A stretch of DNA of 64,000 nucleotides from NCBI GenBank assembly GCA_963971405.1, contig OZ020484.1, positions 23,870,001 through 23,934,000 on the forward strand, given 5' to 3'. The notes beneath the pieces are model-generated. The model was not told the origin of the DNA, did no database searches, and was given only the letters and a program-made list of their open reading frames with translations. Made by a program: the position numbers and the translations under genes. The stretch is from Psococerastis gibbosa (Eukaryota; Arthropoda; Insecta; Psocodea; Psocidae). Below are positions 32,453-43,577 of the stretch, one piece after another (position 1 is the stretch's first letter; every line of letters begins with the position of its first letter).

Positions 32453-32640
32453 TTTGCCAACCTTTCAAAATAAACGAGAGACTCTCCCTTAGGTCAAATA
32501 TTTTACATTGCACTGCAAACTTGCTCTGACCACTGTTGAATACGCTGTGTTAAGTTGTCTTTGCAAGTGCAGTATGTGGGTTATGGCCACTGCATCGATC
32601 CGATGCACTTGCACTTTCATCCAAGTGCATCATGAAAAAC
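32453..32640 (-). promoter_or_regulatory. Upstream region of EcKL with an AAGTGCA inverted repeat
   Basis: About 110 to 180 bases upstream of the start codon are the perfect inverted arms TGCAAGTGCA (32562-32571) and TGCACTTGCA (32604-32613), with another AAGTGCAT at 32623-32630. I see no TATA box at a suitable distance. Repeated AAGTGCA motifs so near a start could be a binding site, or a chance palindrome in a repeat; no function is shown. Confidence 0.35.
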
Positions 32641-33496
32641 GTCAACTCAAGGCCGTATGATTCACTCCACGCTTGCACAAAATGGCTTCCCCAAGGGCAA
32701 AGAGGCTGGAAATGGGTATTTCGAGGCGTGTCCGCTTGTTTTTATAAGCCTTTTTCACCAGCAGGTAGGATATACCATTACACCGTGGCCTATAAGTGCT
32801 GAGATTTTAACTTAAGGTTGACCTACCTACTCCATGCTCATGCATTAAATAAAATGAGTACTTAGGTAGATCAATGCGTCAATGAACGACGAATTAGACA
32901 ATTATGAATCAGAAGGGGCGCATGGTGCTAACTGAATTCATCGGAGATGCTTTAGAAACTATAATTTCGTGCCTGTATTTTAAAAAATTCCTCCACTCCC
33001 CGCCAGAGTTGCTAGAGTTTTAGGAAGCTACCTTATTATCATGGGGAAAGGAGAGGGAGTCCATCCAATTTCCAAGTGGCTAGTTGGCCTGCAACTCCCG
33101 GACATGCTCCTGTAATTAGGTACCATGTATTAAGAGTGATGATATTATAAATCAATCAACCTAGAGTTCTAATCTACAATATTATATGAGCACTTTTACA
33201 ATATACAATAAGTATTTTCCAAATAGCAGTACCTATTAAAAATCAGAAAATTCACAATGTAGGGCCTACTGCGCAGTACCGGAAGGTACAATGCAGGAAA
33301 AAATTTAAAGTAAACTTAAGATACGATACGTAGCTTGCAGTACATGTCATACGCATGCCGGTATCCAAGTATTATAATTCAACCATTACTTTGTAGGCAG
33401 ATGCAAAAGCCGCATACAGCCGCCGCCTTGCGGTTGATACTGATTAGGATAAGTACTGTTCTATTTTAAACTTGAAGATATGAAATATATAAAAAG
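32641..33496. other. Intergenic DNA upstream of EcKL
   Basis: No exon or known element seen. Confidence 0.4.
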
Positions 33497-34795
33497 AACC
33501 GGTCCGAGCTCACTCGAACATGTATTCCTCTCTCAAATTAGAATAGATACCGAGATCAATAATATGATATTTCCATAGTAGGCCTAAATAATTTTCTAGG
33601 GTTAAATTTGACGGTTGCCTCGAAATTCCCTATCCCAAAGCACTGAAATGATCGATAGGACGTAAGCAGGATTTTATTTTGGGGAGGCCTCCAATCTTAT
33701 ACTAGTAGTATGTAGTGAAAGGTCGCACATCTGGAAAGAAAATTCAATTCCATCTAGTTAAAATTAGTCAAAATTGGGGGAGGGGGAAGCTGCAGCCCCC
33801 CATCTGGTTATGGACCTGATGGGACGATTGCAAAGTTTAGAACGAACAGATCGATATATTATTACAACACAGTAATGATGGCAGGGTGTTAAGGCATGAA
33901 TAATTATCTATAATTTCTTCAAAAAATGATTTTTTGTACAAAACCAAATCTTTGTTTATGGGAAAGCACCCTGTTTGGTTTTGTTACTCTAATTAACAAC
34001 TAACATATACCTAAAGTTAAAAAAGTTCCATAGAAAAATTATTTTTTAAGTCATTTTTCAGGAAAATTGAGTTTTTTTAATTTTGTTACCCCAGAATCAA
34101 ACTATCAAGTGACAAGTGACCGTTTCGTTAACATTACTAACGACTACACTATTATAAGTGAATTTAAAGAAAATATTTGGAGTTGGTTTTTAACCCAGCC
34201 TTGGTGGAGGTGAAGCCTACGGGTTTGTTTATTGCCGCTGAAGTCAAGCCGGTCCCAAGCCCGGAAATGGGGAGGGTTGGGGACAGGGCTAACCCCCCAG
34301 TCTCAGTAAAAACCCCTAATGGTTACGAAACGCACATAAGAAGCCTCGGACAAAGCCTGTGCGTTTCGGAACCTGGAATGTGAGAAGTTTGTCAAAACCC
34401 GGTGCTCTAAAGATTGTGATATGCCCCGGCTAGGGTGTGGCAAGCCCAACCAGTAGGCAACCGACCGCAGGGGCGACCTAGGAAGAGATGGTCGCACCAG
34501 CTCTTCGAGGATTTGAGAGCCTGCAGCATCCATTTCGACACATGGAGGGAGCTAGCGGAGAAATGTTCCTGTGGCATAATTTTTGTGAACCAGCATGCCA
34601 AATTTCATCAAAATTGACTCTGTGGTTTGCTCAAAAATCGACGAACAGACCGACCGACAGACCGACAGCCAGACAAACATTTTGTACGTTTTGGTTCCTG
34701 ATGGGGCCTCAAAACGTGCAAATCCACTGAAATCCCGAAATCAAAAATCGACCATCACAAAGCTTTACTTATACTACGTATAAATAGGAAAGCTA
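33497..34795 (+). repeat. Family A repeat interrupted by a LINE-derived insert
   Basis: Starts AAAGAACCGGTCCGAGCTCA and ends ACTTATACTACGTATAAATA, like 5370-6185. The family A sequence stops near 34183 (GTGAATTTAAAGAAAATATT) and resumes near 34571 (GCATAATTTTTGTGAACCAG). About 90 bases of family A present in the other copy are missing here, so the insert replaced them. Confidence 0.65.
34184..34570 (+). mobile_element. Composite LINE derivative: endonuclease start joined to RT end
   Basis: 34361-34416 reads VRFGTWNVRSLSKPGALKIV, the typical first motif of the apurinic-type endonuclease of RTE/CR1-like LINEs. About 20 bases later another frame (34435-34560) reads QPVGNRPQGRPRKRWSHQLF, then EDLRACSIHFDTWRELAEK, the segment that follows the reverse transcriptase near the end of the same protein class. 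Some 3 kb of coding sequence is absent between them. The first 170 bases may be the 5' leader. It is non-coding now (frame change and stops). Confidence 0.75.
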
Positions 34796-36356
34796 TAACT
34801 TAAAATAGTCCTGTAAGCGATAAATGTACAAGCGTGTCACTAACAAGTCCATTGCATTAGAATCGTTTCTATTCCTATTGGATTTACTCGTACAGTCATG
34901 TATTGTGTATTCATTTCATTCAGATGCATTTTTTAGCCATGAAAAATCTTATCGCCTTCGCTGTTTGCGTACAGCCTGATTACGCCGAGTACTACAAATG
35001 CATTAAATCCCTATCGCATGTCCTTCAAGTACTCGTATACATGCCGATAATGTTTTGTGGTATAAGCCTACAGCTTTTAAAAAACTTTACTTTGCCATAT
35101 GATAGCTGTATTACATCATATTGGCATATTGTTGTTGTTGTTGTTGTTGTCTTACGCAACAAATATTTAGCTGTGCAGTAATACCTTGATATGTTAGCCC
35201 ATAAAGGTAGGGAATGTTATATTGGACCACAGTAAAAATAGTTTAATTTCTTCTTTAATTTACAATTATTCAGTATCAGATCATAGAGGCGAAAATTGCA
35301 TCAATAACTATACACCGTAACGTAAAATTTCTCCAATACGTTGTAGTAATGTCAGCTGAATTCCTGCAGCATTTTCGAGAATGTAAATAAAACTGCGATA
35401 TAGTTTATTAGCTAGTTAATTTAGGCCTACATAAGGGAAAAAGTAAGCTACATAATTATTGTATACTAAAATACGGTAAGTTTTATTATATCCTATGTTC
35501 GCAGGTCACAGACTAAGCAGTTTCAGTAGAATTGTAAGTATATACAGTATATAACTATGTACTAGTGGGTAAGTGGTAAAAAAATGTTATTTTAATTATG
35601 TATATTCATTTTATAATATGTATCATAATAAAATAATAACTAATTAATTGCATAATAAAATAATAATTTACACAATGTACACTAAGTGATTCACCTCGTA
35701 CAGTAGCCTCAGCCGTTCTATGGTCAAACAGACCATGATAGGAATACATTAGTCTTATGTACAAATTTCTAAATCTATTGTTGATACATAAGTTTACAGT
35801 TTCCATCTGTTTACTATAGCATACCAATAAAGATAAGCAAGTTTCATCCAATTACGGTACTAACTTTGCGATGTGAAAAGAAAATTAGCTCAAAAAATTA
35901 GAAATATACAATATGTTGTATAAAGGAAAATATGTGACGTCGTGAGGGGCTCAGGCGTTTATATGAATGTATATGAACTGAACATGTTGATAGAAAAATC
36001 CACTCTATTCAATAGATACTGTGTCGAAACAAGCCTGCATATCATACATATTTATTACCTACCTCTTACAAACGTAATAAAACCATACAAATTGGTACTT
36101 TGTATTCTTCAGAACTGTAGAACTTAATTTATGCATAGTATACTCACAATTTGTCGAATTCGTATTTATTGTCGCCATATTTCTCATTGTGCCTTTCTAT
36201 ACCCTGATTGGAAGCAATCTTTTTAAATGAACAATTTTTTTACATTTTGCTTGGTAAAATTAAAAAAATCTGTATTGCTTACTTTTTTCAAGCAAACCAT
36301 TTCATGAATTTATCCGGAAGATTTATTCAGTCGCCTCTTTATACGTAGGTTAGTAC
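34796..36356. other. Intergenic DNA, nothing recognised
   Basis: AT-rich; a (TTG)n run lies at 35132-35150. Open frames of 60-90 codons (34903-35181, 35606-35851) have no domain. Confidence 0.45.
36322..36327 (-). terminator. Possible polyadenylation signal of the CPAP1 gene
   Basis: The minus strand reads AATAAA about 320 bases past the CPAP1 stop codon; another AATAAA is at 36165-36170. Either could end the transcript; RNA data would be needed to choose. Confidence 0.35.
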
Positions 36357-36648
36357 ACTTACGACACTTCTCCGATGGCATGGTGTGTACAGATACTCGC
36401 ACAAGTACAATCACGCTACTGCCTTGCCACCGAAGCCAATTTACTGTATAGAATGTCTCAAAATATGACGGTAACATTGAATTCGACATATTGCCGGGAA
36501 ATCTTTAATAATTAAGTCTACTCTACAAATAACATCAAACTGCTACGCATCGAACCAACTCTGTACTCATGTTTGCATTCGTTTGCTTTCCCAAACCATC
36601 ACAATTGTCATAGAAATGGAAGTAGGTGCGTTAAGGTTTATCAATGGC

Positions 36649-38655
36649 TTACAAAGGGGGGAGGTATTCACGATCGGGCCTATTGTACTGATATCCTCCA
36701 TTTGGGTTATTGTAGTTGTACCCACTGCCAGGTCGTGGCCTGTTGACATTTTCAGTGAGCGAGGATTCTCTTGGTGGAAATTTCTGAGTGTTATCACTCA
36801 GGATATTTTGCTGGTTTGGTCTTCCAGGATTATTGTTACCAGAGATTTGTCCCTGTGCACCATTATCATCGTCATCATCATCATCATCATCATCCTGATT
36901 GAATGCAGAAGTGGAGGAAGGGAACTGAGAAGAACCTGTCAGACTGCCTTGAGGCTTAACCGTGCTGTCAAAATTAGTTGAAGAAGTGGGACCAGCAAAT
37001 GGAGTGGAGGGTGTTGTGAACGGGCTGGCGTTGTTGAAAACGGATGTTGTTCCAGTATTTTGATTGTACGCGTTGCCATAAGGGGTATTAGTCTGGCTAC
37101 CGCTCAGAGATCCTGACTGCTGCTGTCCTAATTGACCCAACGGGCTTGATGGTGGACTCGGGGTTGAAAATGGGTTGTACGTTGTTGGCCTGCTAGTAAC
37201 GAAGGAGGACGATGTTGTACCATAAGGCCCGTTACCAAAAGGTCTAGTTGTCTGGCCTATGGAAGATGTTGACGAAATAGTTTGTCCCTGGTTATCAAAA
37301 GGGCTGGATGTTTGTCCAGGGAAAGGAGAGGGCGTCTGTCCACTGTTTCCATAGCCACCCACACCGGGTCGCCTATTAACAAGACTGTTCTTGGAGCTTT
37401 GGGTTCCACTGAATGGTTGATTGCTGCTGGTAAAAGATACAGGTGCAGGTGAAGCTCCAAAGGGACTAGACGTTGAGCTTGGATTGCCATTGGCAAAAGG
37501 ACTAGGTGTAGATTGAAATTGTCCATTTGCTTGGTTTCCAAAGGGGGCAGGAGTTTGTGCATTGGCCCCAAAAGGGTTCCTATTAGAGTAGGGGTTATTG
37601 TTTCCAATGGGAGTTGGACTCAAACCTTGGTTCCCTTGATTATTGCCGAAGAAATCAGGGTTGGGCCCAAATGGGGTATTTATTTGGCCGTTGTTTCCGT
37701 AAGGACCTCTATTCGCAGCGTTATTGGTAAAAGGAGAAGGGGTAGTGCCGAACGGACCATTTACAGGAACGTTACTGTTACCGAGAGGACCCCTGTTTGG
37801 GCCATTATTGAAGAAAGGTGAAGGGGTAGTAGGGAACGGACCATTTATAGGGAGGTTACTGCTGCCGAAAGGACCCCTGTTTGGACCATTATTGAAGAAA
37901 GGTGCAGGAGTAACAGGGAACGGACCATTTGTAGGGAGGTTACTGCTGCCGAAAGGACCCCTGTTTGGACCATTATTAAAAAAAGGAGAAGGAGAAGTAC
38001 CGAAAGGGCCATTTGTAGGGACGTTACTGCCACCGTAAGGACCTCTATTTGGACCATTATTGAAAAAAGGAGATGGGGAAGTACCAAAAGGGCCATTTGA
38101 AGGGACGTTACCGCTGCCAAAAGGACCAGGGGTTTGGGTTCCAATAGGACCATTATTTCCATAAGGGTTAGGACCTCTATTATTACTACCGAATGGTCCA
38201 GGTGTTGTTTGACCATTGCTTCCAAACGGACTGTTCAATGGGCCAAAAGGGCTTCGATTAGCCAACGGTGAGTTCAGACCTGGGAAACCAAAGGGAGTCA
38301 AACCTTGTCCTTGGTTAGCGAAAGGGTTCGGGCTGCCAATGGGAGACTGTCCCTGATTTCCAAAAGGTCCTCTGTTAGCATTTAAAAATGAATTACTGAA
38401 TGGGTTATTGAATGGATTGTTAGGGTTGACTCCAGCAGCAGCAAGCCGTTCACGCTCGCGCTGATTGACTCCGAGGCGTTCGTTGGCTGCCTCCATCTCA
38501 GCGAGGACCTGGAGGTTGACAGGGTACAGGGAGACGGCGCGATTGCAGTCGACATGAGTCCACCAGTCACAGACGAGGAACTCCTGGTTGAAAAGGGTGC
38601 CATTGGGGCAAAGAAAACCGGTACCTTTCCCTTGACGTTCGCAGATGTAAAATGC
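36649..38655 (-). CDS. CPAP1 exon 3 (rest of CBM14 and PFG tail)
   Basis: A single 2007-base open exon coding for residues 79-746. It starts AFYICERQGKGTGFLCPNGT right after a TTTCAG acceptor and stays open through all repeats, which argues that the tail is translated and selected. A charged helix-like stretch (VLAEMEAANERLGVNQRERE) separates the domain from the tail. Confidence 0.95.
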   Translation of the reverse strand, partial: AFYICERQGKGTGFLCPNGTLFNQEFLVCDWWTHVDCNRAVSLYPVNLQVLAEMEAANERLGVNQRERERLAAAGVNPNNPFNNPFSNSFLNANRGPFGNQGQSPIGSPNPFANQGQGLTPFGFPGLNSPLANRSPFGPLNSPFGSNGQTTPGPFGSNNRGPNPYGNNGPIGTQTPGPFGSGNVPSNGPFGTSPSPFFNNGPNRGPYGGSNVPTNGPFGTSPSPFFNNGPNRGPFGSSNLPTNGPFPVTPAPFFNNGPNRGPFGSSNLPINGPFPTTPSPFFNNGPNRGPLGNSNVPVNGPFGTTPSPFTNNAANRGPYGNNGQINTPFGPNPDFFGNNQGNQGLSPTPIGNNNPYSNRNPFGANAQTPAPFGNQANGQFQSTPSPFANGNPSSTSSPFGASPAPVSFTSSNQPFSGTQSSKNSLVNRRPGVGGYGNSGQTPSPFPGQTSSPFDNQGQTISSTSSIGQTTRPFGNGPYGTTSSSFVTSRPTTYNPFSTPSPPSSPLGQLGQQQSGSLSGSQTNTPYGNAYNQNTGTTSVFNNASPFTTPSTPFAGPTSSTNFDSTVKPQGSLTGSSQFPSSTSAFNQDDDDDDDDDDNGAQGQISGNNNPGRPNQQNILSDNTQKFPPRESSLTENVNRPRPGSGYNYNNPNGGYQYNRPDREYLPPL

Positions 38656-40702
38656 CTGAAACATATAATAAAACAATTTAATACAACCAGAAAATGGTCT
38701 CTATTTTTGTGTTCTAGGGGGAGAGCGCAAAGGTTTTTCCCAAATTGAAAATCATTGTGCAGCTCAATTGGCAAATTTGCAAATTTACCTACCCTCAGGG
38801 CAAGGGTTTGATTGAAAGGTACATACCTTATAGGAACACATGTATTTCAAGTATTGCAATAAAAATGCATATGGTACCTGGCAAGCACTTGCTGGGTCCG
38901 CATAGTAGCCGGGGGCTCCAATGGCGTCGCACCTGAAGTTGGTGCGGGGCACTTCAGCATACACAGGGTAATCTACCCCAGCGACACCAGGAATTTCTCC
39001 CCCACCACAAACTCCTTCCGCCACTGGAAGTCCACTGCTGCAAATGTCTACTTGAGCCTGAAATCAATCGACGCTACTATAAAAAAATTCTATAAATAAA
39101 TTATTACTAGTAGTAGTATTATTACATTTTTTGGGTTATGCTTTTCAACTGAAAGAAAGTTCTTTTATCTAAAAGTGAGTGCTCCCTTTAAACTGAAAGT
39201 AATTTCTGTCGTATCTCCGCGGAAATGAAACATAAAATCGGTGGAGTTCATAAAAATAACCGCCACATTGCTTCAAGGGTAAACTTAGAAGAAGAAAAAA
39301 ATATTCAAAGACCTGAAGTATTTCTTACCCAAGGTAGTATACAAAAACCCCTTTTACTCCTCGATGTAAAACTATCTGATCCTGAAGCATTTACTCCAAG
39401 TTTGTGGGTCTTTCAGCGTTATTCTGCTTATGTAATATATAACTTATATGTTCAGGTCTGTCATACAGTGCATTTACGTCTAATTCCATTCAGCTGCAGA
39501 AAACCTTTAAAATTTAAATTGGGGTATAGAACAACTAGCAGCTGGTGCAGATAGTTCTAACTGCATGAAATTAACTATATGGATTAATTGTGAAAGTGGG
39601 CCGAAAGACAAAAAATTCACCCATATGTAAAATAAAGAACATTTTCTTTCTTTTATTCTAATAGAAATACAGTAGTTTAACCCATCGAGCACGAGAAGTG
39701 CTACAATTGACCCTCGTAACTACTTTACGCTGCTATGGTTCCATTAGCGCTAAACAACATATATCATCATTGGCTATAAACGATTGACGGCACAGGCAAG
39801 GATAAAGCATTGGCTGCGCATGGATGGGCATTATGAGCAAATTATTGGCATCAGCATTAGTATCTAATTATGTATACGACTACCATTGATGGAAACTTGA
39901 GCGACAACCATATCTTTTGGGTAAAGAAAAGATTCTAACCTATTAAATTTGAGAGTCTAATTATTTCCCCACTTTGTTCTGTTAATACTGATACCATTGT
40001 TGGATGTTAAGCCAATAGCAAAAAGCAAATAAAATAGGCTAATGTGTACGCCTACCTTAAATTCAATTTGATTCATGAATAAAATTGTATGATGTCAACC
40101 TTTTATTCAAAATGCGGGAAAAAAAATCCAATACGTTTTAAGTGCCACTCACTTTCATATTTTATTGGGCTAAGTACCTTTCTTGAAATAAAGAAAAAAA
40201 TCGAGTGGTGATAGCAATCAAATGGCTTATCTACCTTTCTGATTCAAATTGTAAATTCTGTACAGAGGGAATCTGAGAGGTGGCTATTGCATTGCATATT
40301 TGTATATTTAATACCTCTCTAAAGTGATACCTACCTACGATAGAGATGCTTTCATTTATTAGTTCATGAATAAGAGGCTATTACTCATAACTTATGTACC
40401 ATTGAAAAATGGTCTCTTAATTAGGTACTTATTAGGTAATTAGGTATTTATTTACCCCCAAAAACTACCGGCTGAGAGAATATTTAATTAAAAACCTAAA
40501 AAACTATGTTTTATCAGATTGGAATTATTATAATAATGCGTAAAAAAAAAATTAGCAGACTTCCATTGTTATGAAAATTGTACAAAATTGAATACTAATC
40601 ATTTTAATAATTGTTATAGTGGAAGTTGTTTAACTAATTGAAACTTACGTCAACTCCAACAGCAACTACTAGAAGAGCTGCTATCACGGATGCTCCAATC
40701 AT
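36649..40702 (-). CDS. CPAP1-type secreted cuticle protein with a PFG-rich tail
   Basis: Three exons on the minus strand (40649-40702, 38878-39057, 36649-38655), all joined in phase 0 with GT-AG introns, give 746 residues. It is a cuticular protein analogous to peritrophin with one chitin-binding type-2 (CBM14) domain: signal peptide 1-19 (MIGASVIAALLVVAVGV), then the domain with cysteines 61, 77, 83, 94, 107 and 115. NGTLFNQEFLVCDWWTHVDC is diagnostic of the CPAP1 group, which binds chitin in the extracellular cuticle. The rest, about residues 150-746, is low complexity: Gly, Asn, Pro, Ser, Phe with some sixteen PFG tripeptides, five 28-residue repeats (267-405) and ten Asp (666-675), ending in a Tyr/Asn/Arg-rich stretch. 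Most CPAP1 members have much shorter or Pro/Gln-rich tails. The subgroup cannot be fixed by eye. Confidence 0.92.
37675..38090 (-). repeat. 84-bp coding minisatellite in CPAP1
   Basis: Five in-frame units of 28 codons, consensus TSPSPFFNNGPNRGPFGSSN then LPTNGPFG. Units 2 and 3 are closest; the last has lost FFNN for FTNN and the NGP core for NAA. Unit borders drift by point changes, so the array is not brand new. Confidence 0.9.
38878..39057 (-). CDS. CPAP1 exon 2
   Basis: Codes for residues 19-78: a short Cys-containing leader (VDICSSG, EGVCGGGEIP) and the first part of the CBM14 domain, GVDYPVYAEVPRTNFRCDAI and YYADPASACQ. Acceptor TTTCAG, donor GTACCA. Confidence 0.92.
39058..40648. other. 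CPAP1 intron 1
   Basis: A 1591-base intron with no element recognised. The plus-strand open frame at 39225-39554 (109 codons) has no domain and is probably chance. Confidence 0.7.
40649..40702 (-). CDS. CPAP1 exon 1 (signal peptide)
   Basis: Eighteen codons, MIGASVIAALLVVAVGVD, ending at the donor GTAAGT. An exon coding almost only for the signal peptide is usual for cuticle protein genes. I chose this ATG because the upstream in-frame ATG would lie before the predicted transcription start. Confidence 0.88.
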
Positions 40703-40770
40703 GGTATCCAAATTTTTAATTCCTTTGAGTAGAAAACACACACAGCACACACTCACCGAAGACACTCCAC

Positions 40771-40812
40771 AATCAACTGCTTTCCCCTCCCCCAATATCC
40801 ATTTATATAATA
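40771..40812 (-). promoter_or_regulatory. CPAP1 core promoter (TATA box and initiator)
   Basis: On the minus strand TTATATAA (40803-40810) lies about 30 bases before AGCAGTTGA, an arthropod initiator-like KCAGTY with A+1 at 40778. The start would give a 5' leader of 76 bases before the ATG at 40702. Confidence 0.6.
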
Positions 40813-42735
40813 ACAAAGACCATAATTACAGCTAGGCTCTTCGCCCCCACCTATTACCATCCCATTTGATCCAGAACTCGTCAAGATAAACAACCCATGA
40901 TTGTTGTATGCAATTTTGTGCTAAATTGATACGCATCCTTGTTTCTTTAATAAGGCAAAGGTCAAAAAATTTAGGATTCCAGGTGTTTCACTGTTTCTGC
41001 CTTGCTATTACTGGCCAATCTTCTGAAGTTGGATTCAGTAAAGTGTGTCTAAGTGAGAAGAACGAAAAGATGATTTCCTACTTTGAGTATAGTTCCCAAC
41101 ATCCCATACCGTACGTACTCAGTTATAATTTTAACGTGTTGATGTGAGGAATATTTCCTTCGAAAGGGTATGAAGGTAGGTACCTGGAAGCTGTGAAGAG
41201 TTGTACATAAACGCACGGTACAGTAACACAATGGTTCCCTTAAGTACAATGTGTGTGAGTACTAATAATTGGCTTAGTTTAGAATATAGCTTTTATATAG
41301 CTCTTTTGCTCTGGGATATGGAATAGTAACAGAACTGCTGGTTTTGTTGCGAAAAAATATTATATTTACCTCTACAGGGCGATTCTTCTATTTAAGTTAT
41401 GTACCCACTATGAAAAATTGTTTAAATCCAGTAAAACACTTCATGAGAAAATTAGTATCGAACTTTGTATCTTTCTATTGATGGCAAAAGCAATTTTTTG
41501 GGCTCCCCAAAAATGGTTGGGGGTATGAGATGCGGTATCTCAGAATTTTCAAATGTAAACGAATGTTATGTTGCACATAAAAATGATGACGACTCTAGCA
41601 ACCTTTTATTTACCGTACTAATTTTGAGACTACGCCTTAAAGTACCTGATAAATAATTGAATAACCAATAAGGTAGTGATTGTAATTGTTCACATGCTGG
41701 ATTAAAAAGGCAATTCACCTTTACAATGCCCATTAAGGAATCTTCCATTTAAGACTTTTCATTTGATGCACAAATTATGTTATTATGCGTTATCTATCAT
41801 GACGTTAGGCAAATACCATATTTTACAACGCCTACTATGATGTCCATATATTGTAGAAGGGTTAAAAAAATCCTGGCCTTAAGTCGTATAAATATTTCAT
41901 TTATGGCGTAGGAAAAGCCAGTTTTGCTTTTTTGTTGTGGTTGTCAAAATTATGAACACTGTTCTAATAATTTGGGTGATTGATTAAATGATCGTGATCC
42001 TTAATTAAGGCTTACCCATGTTCAAAATAAGTACCTAGGTACTTAAAAAGAGCTGTCATTTAATGATGTGTAACATGGCATGCATTTTAATTTGATAATT
42101 GTGCGATACATCGTAAGTAGTACCTACCTAACAAAACTTACGCATAATAATAATAATACAATGCAATACAATACAATAAATTTATATTTCCATAAAAAGT
42201 TAAGTTACAGTAATCGTAATATGCTGACTTACAACTGAAATGGTTGTTATTCATTGTTGGCTTATGAGGTCCTTGTAGAAATTAAATTGTTATAGGTCTT
42301 CTTGTGGGGCTTTACAATTACAATTACAATTGTTTTTAAATTGTTCTATTTAATACACATTCATTCATTCATTTATTTTTATTATCATATTGATTCATCC
42401 CATATGCACCTAGTAGGCTACAACAAGAAAGATAATGCATTACTTGGGCTGTATAAATAAATAATAACATTAATAACAGCATTCGTAACCTATCCGGTAG
42501 AGTTTAGTTCATAAGCCTTGACAGATGCCCCTGAGAGATGTCATAATTACTTGTTACAATAATTTTTTGATTTATTAAGCATTATTGAATTTATCAAGAG
42601 GAGAGGACATGTATTTAATAATAATATGTTGCATTTGGTTGCAAATTGTTGCAATTTCCTTATCTCATTCATTCTTCATTGACGAGTCTACAACATGTAA
42701 GTTTTTTAATTGGAAATGAGTAAAACGTTGCTCTA
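40813..42735. other. Intergenic DNA, nothing recognised
   Basis: AT-rich, likely including upstream control sequence of CPAP1 on the right of its promoter. A run of ACAATGCAATACAATACAAT is at 42155-42175. No exon seen. Confidence 0.45.
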
Positions 42736-42738
42736 TAC

Positions 42739-42828
42739 CAGTGGTCGGAAAAATATTTAGCAAAAGAGCCAAACATGAATATTTGAACATTTTAAAAACA
42801 AATTGGGAGCCAAGTAAGTTAATGTTTT
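42739..42828. mobile_element. Possible hAT left terminus
   Basis: CAGTGGTCGGAAAAATATTT and AGCAAAAGAGCCAAAC resemble the start of hAT (Charlie-like) elements. The hexanucleotide array follows, and I could not find a matching right end. Confidence 0.35.
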
Positions 42829-43029
42829 GTTAATGTTAATGTTAATGTTAATGTTAATGTTAATGTTAATGTTAATGTTAATGTTAATGTTAATGTTAAT
42901 GTTAATGTTAATGTTAATGTTAATGTTAATGTTAATGTTAATGTTAATGTTAATGTTAATGTTAATGTTAATGTTAATGTTAATGTTAATGTTAATGTTA
43001 ATGTTAATGTTAATGTTAATGTTAATGTT
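42829..43029. repeat. Pure GTTAAT hexanucleotide array
   Basis: About 33 uninterrupted copies of GTTAAT over 200 bases. Both strands are open in all frames for this reason (Met-Leu and Thr-Leu repeats), so the frames mean nothing. It is not the arthropod telomere repeat TTAGG. Confidence 0.97.
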
Positions 43030-43577
43030 TTAAGATTTAAATGTCTAAAACCCATTATTAAAGGCTATGCACTAGAAGGAAATGCTCTACCACTTTCCAA
43101 AGTGCTTCTACTAATGAGAACGCTAAAGGTGACCATTATATTAAAAATGTACACTTGAGGAGGCGAGGTGTTTACAAACATGGCCAATTCCAAGTTGTCC
43201 AATTTTTCAGGAGAGCGGATTTTCTGTTGAAAATTGGATTAATTTTATAGCTAACCCCAGACTTCTCAGCGCTTCTGTGCGCAATCTGGCTGCTTTTGCC
43301 ACTTTATTTTACAACGTGCAGGTGGACATTAAAATTTTCTGCAAGGTCGGATCAAAACCCCATTTTGTGAAAAAATGGAGTTGGCCATGTTTGTAACCAA
43401 GCTCCTCAGTCTTGTTGAACACGGGATCAAAAGGAAATGAGGAACTATTTTCCAGTATAATTTCCATGATCAGTACTTTTTTTCGTAGTATTCTTTGGTG
43501 GCTAATAGACAATATTACATTATTACTACCCCATTTCTAAAAACCATGAAATGAAAATACCAGAATAAATAGGTACC
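43030..43577. other. Intergenic DNA, nothing recognised
   Basis: No exon, and no element recognised. Confidence 0.4.

Noticed and set aside
37513-38038. Long plus-strand open frames opposite CPAP1 exon 3
   Set aside because: They arise because the repeat units are a multiple of three and lack stops on the other strand; no start context, splice sites or domain.
39225-39554. 109-codon plus-strand gene in CPAP1 intron 1
   Set aside because: No recognisable domain, signal or splice context; its length is within chance for AT-rich DNA.
42829-43029. Interstitial telomere
   Set aside because: The unit GTTAAT differs from TTAGG and from other known arthropod telomere repeats.
42819-43055. Open frames of Met-Leu or Thr-Leu repeats
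   Set aside because: A pure hexanucleotide array is open in several frames by composition; no coding evidence.
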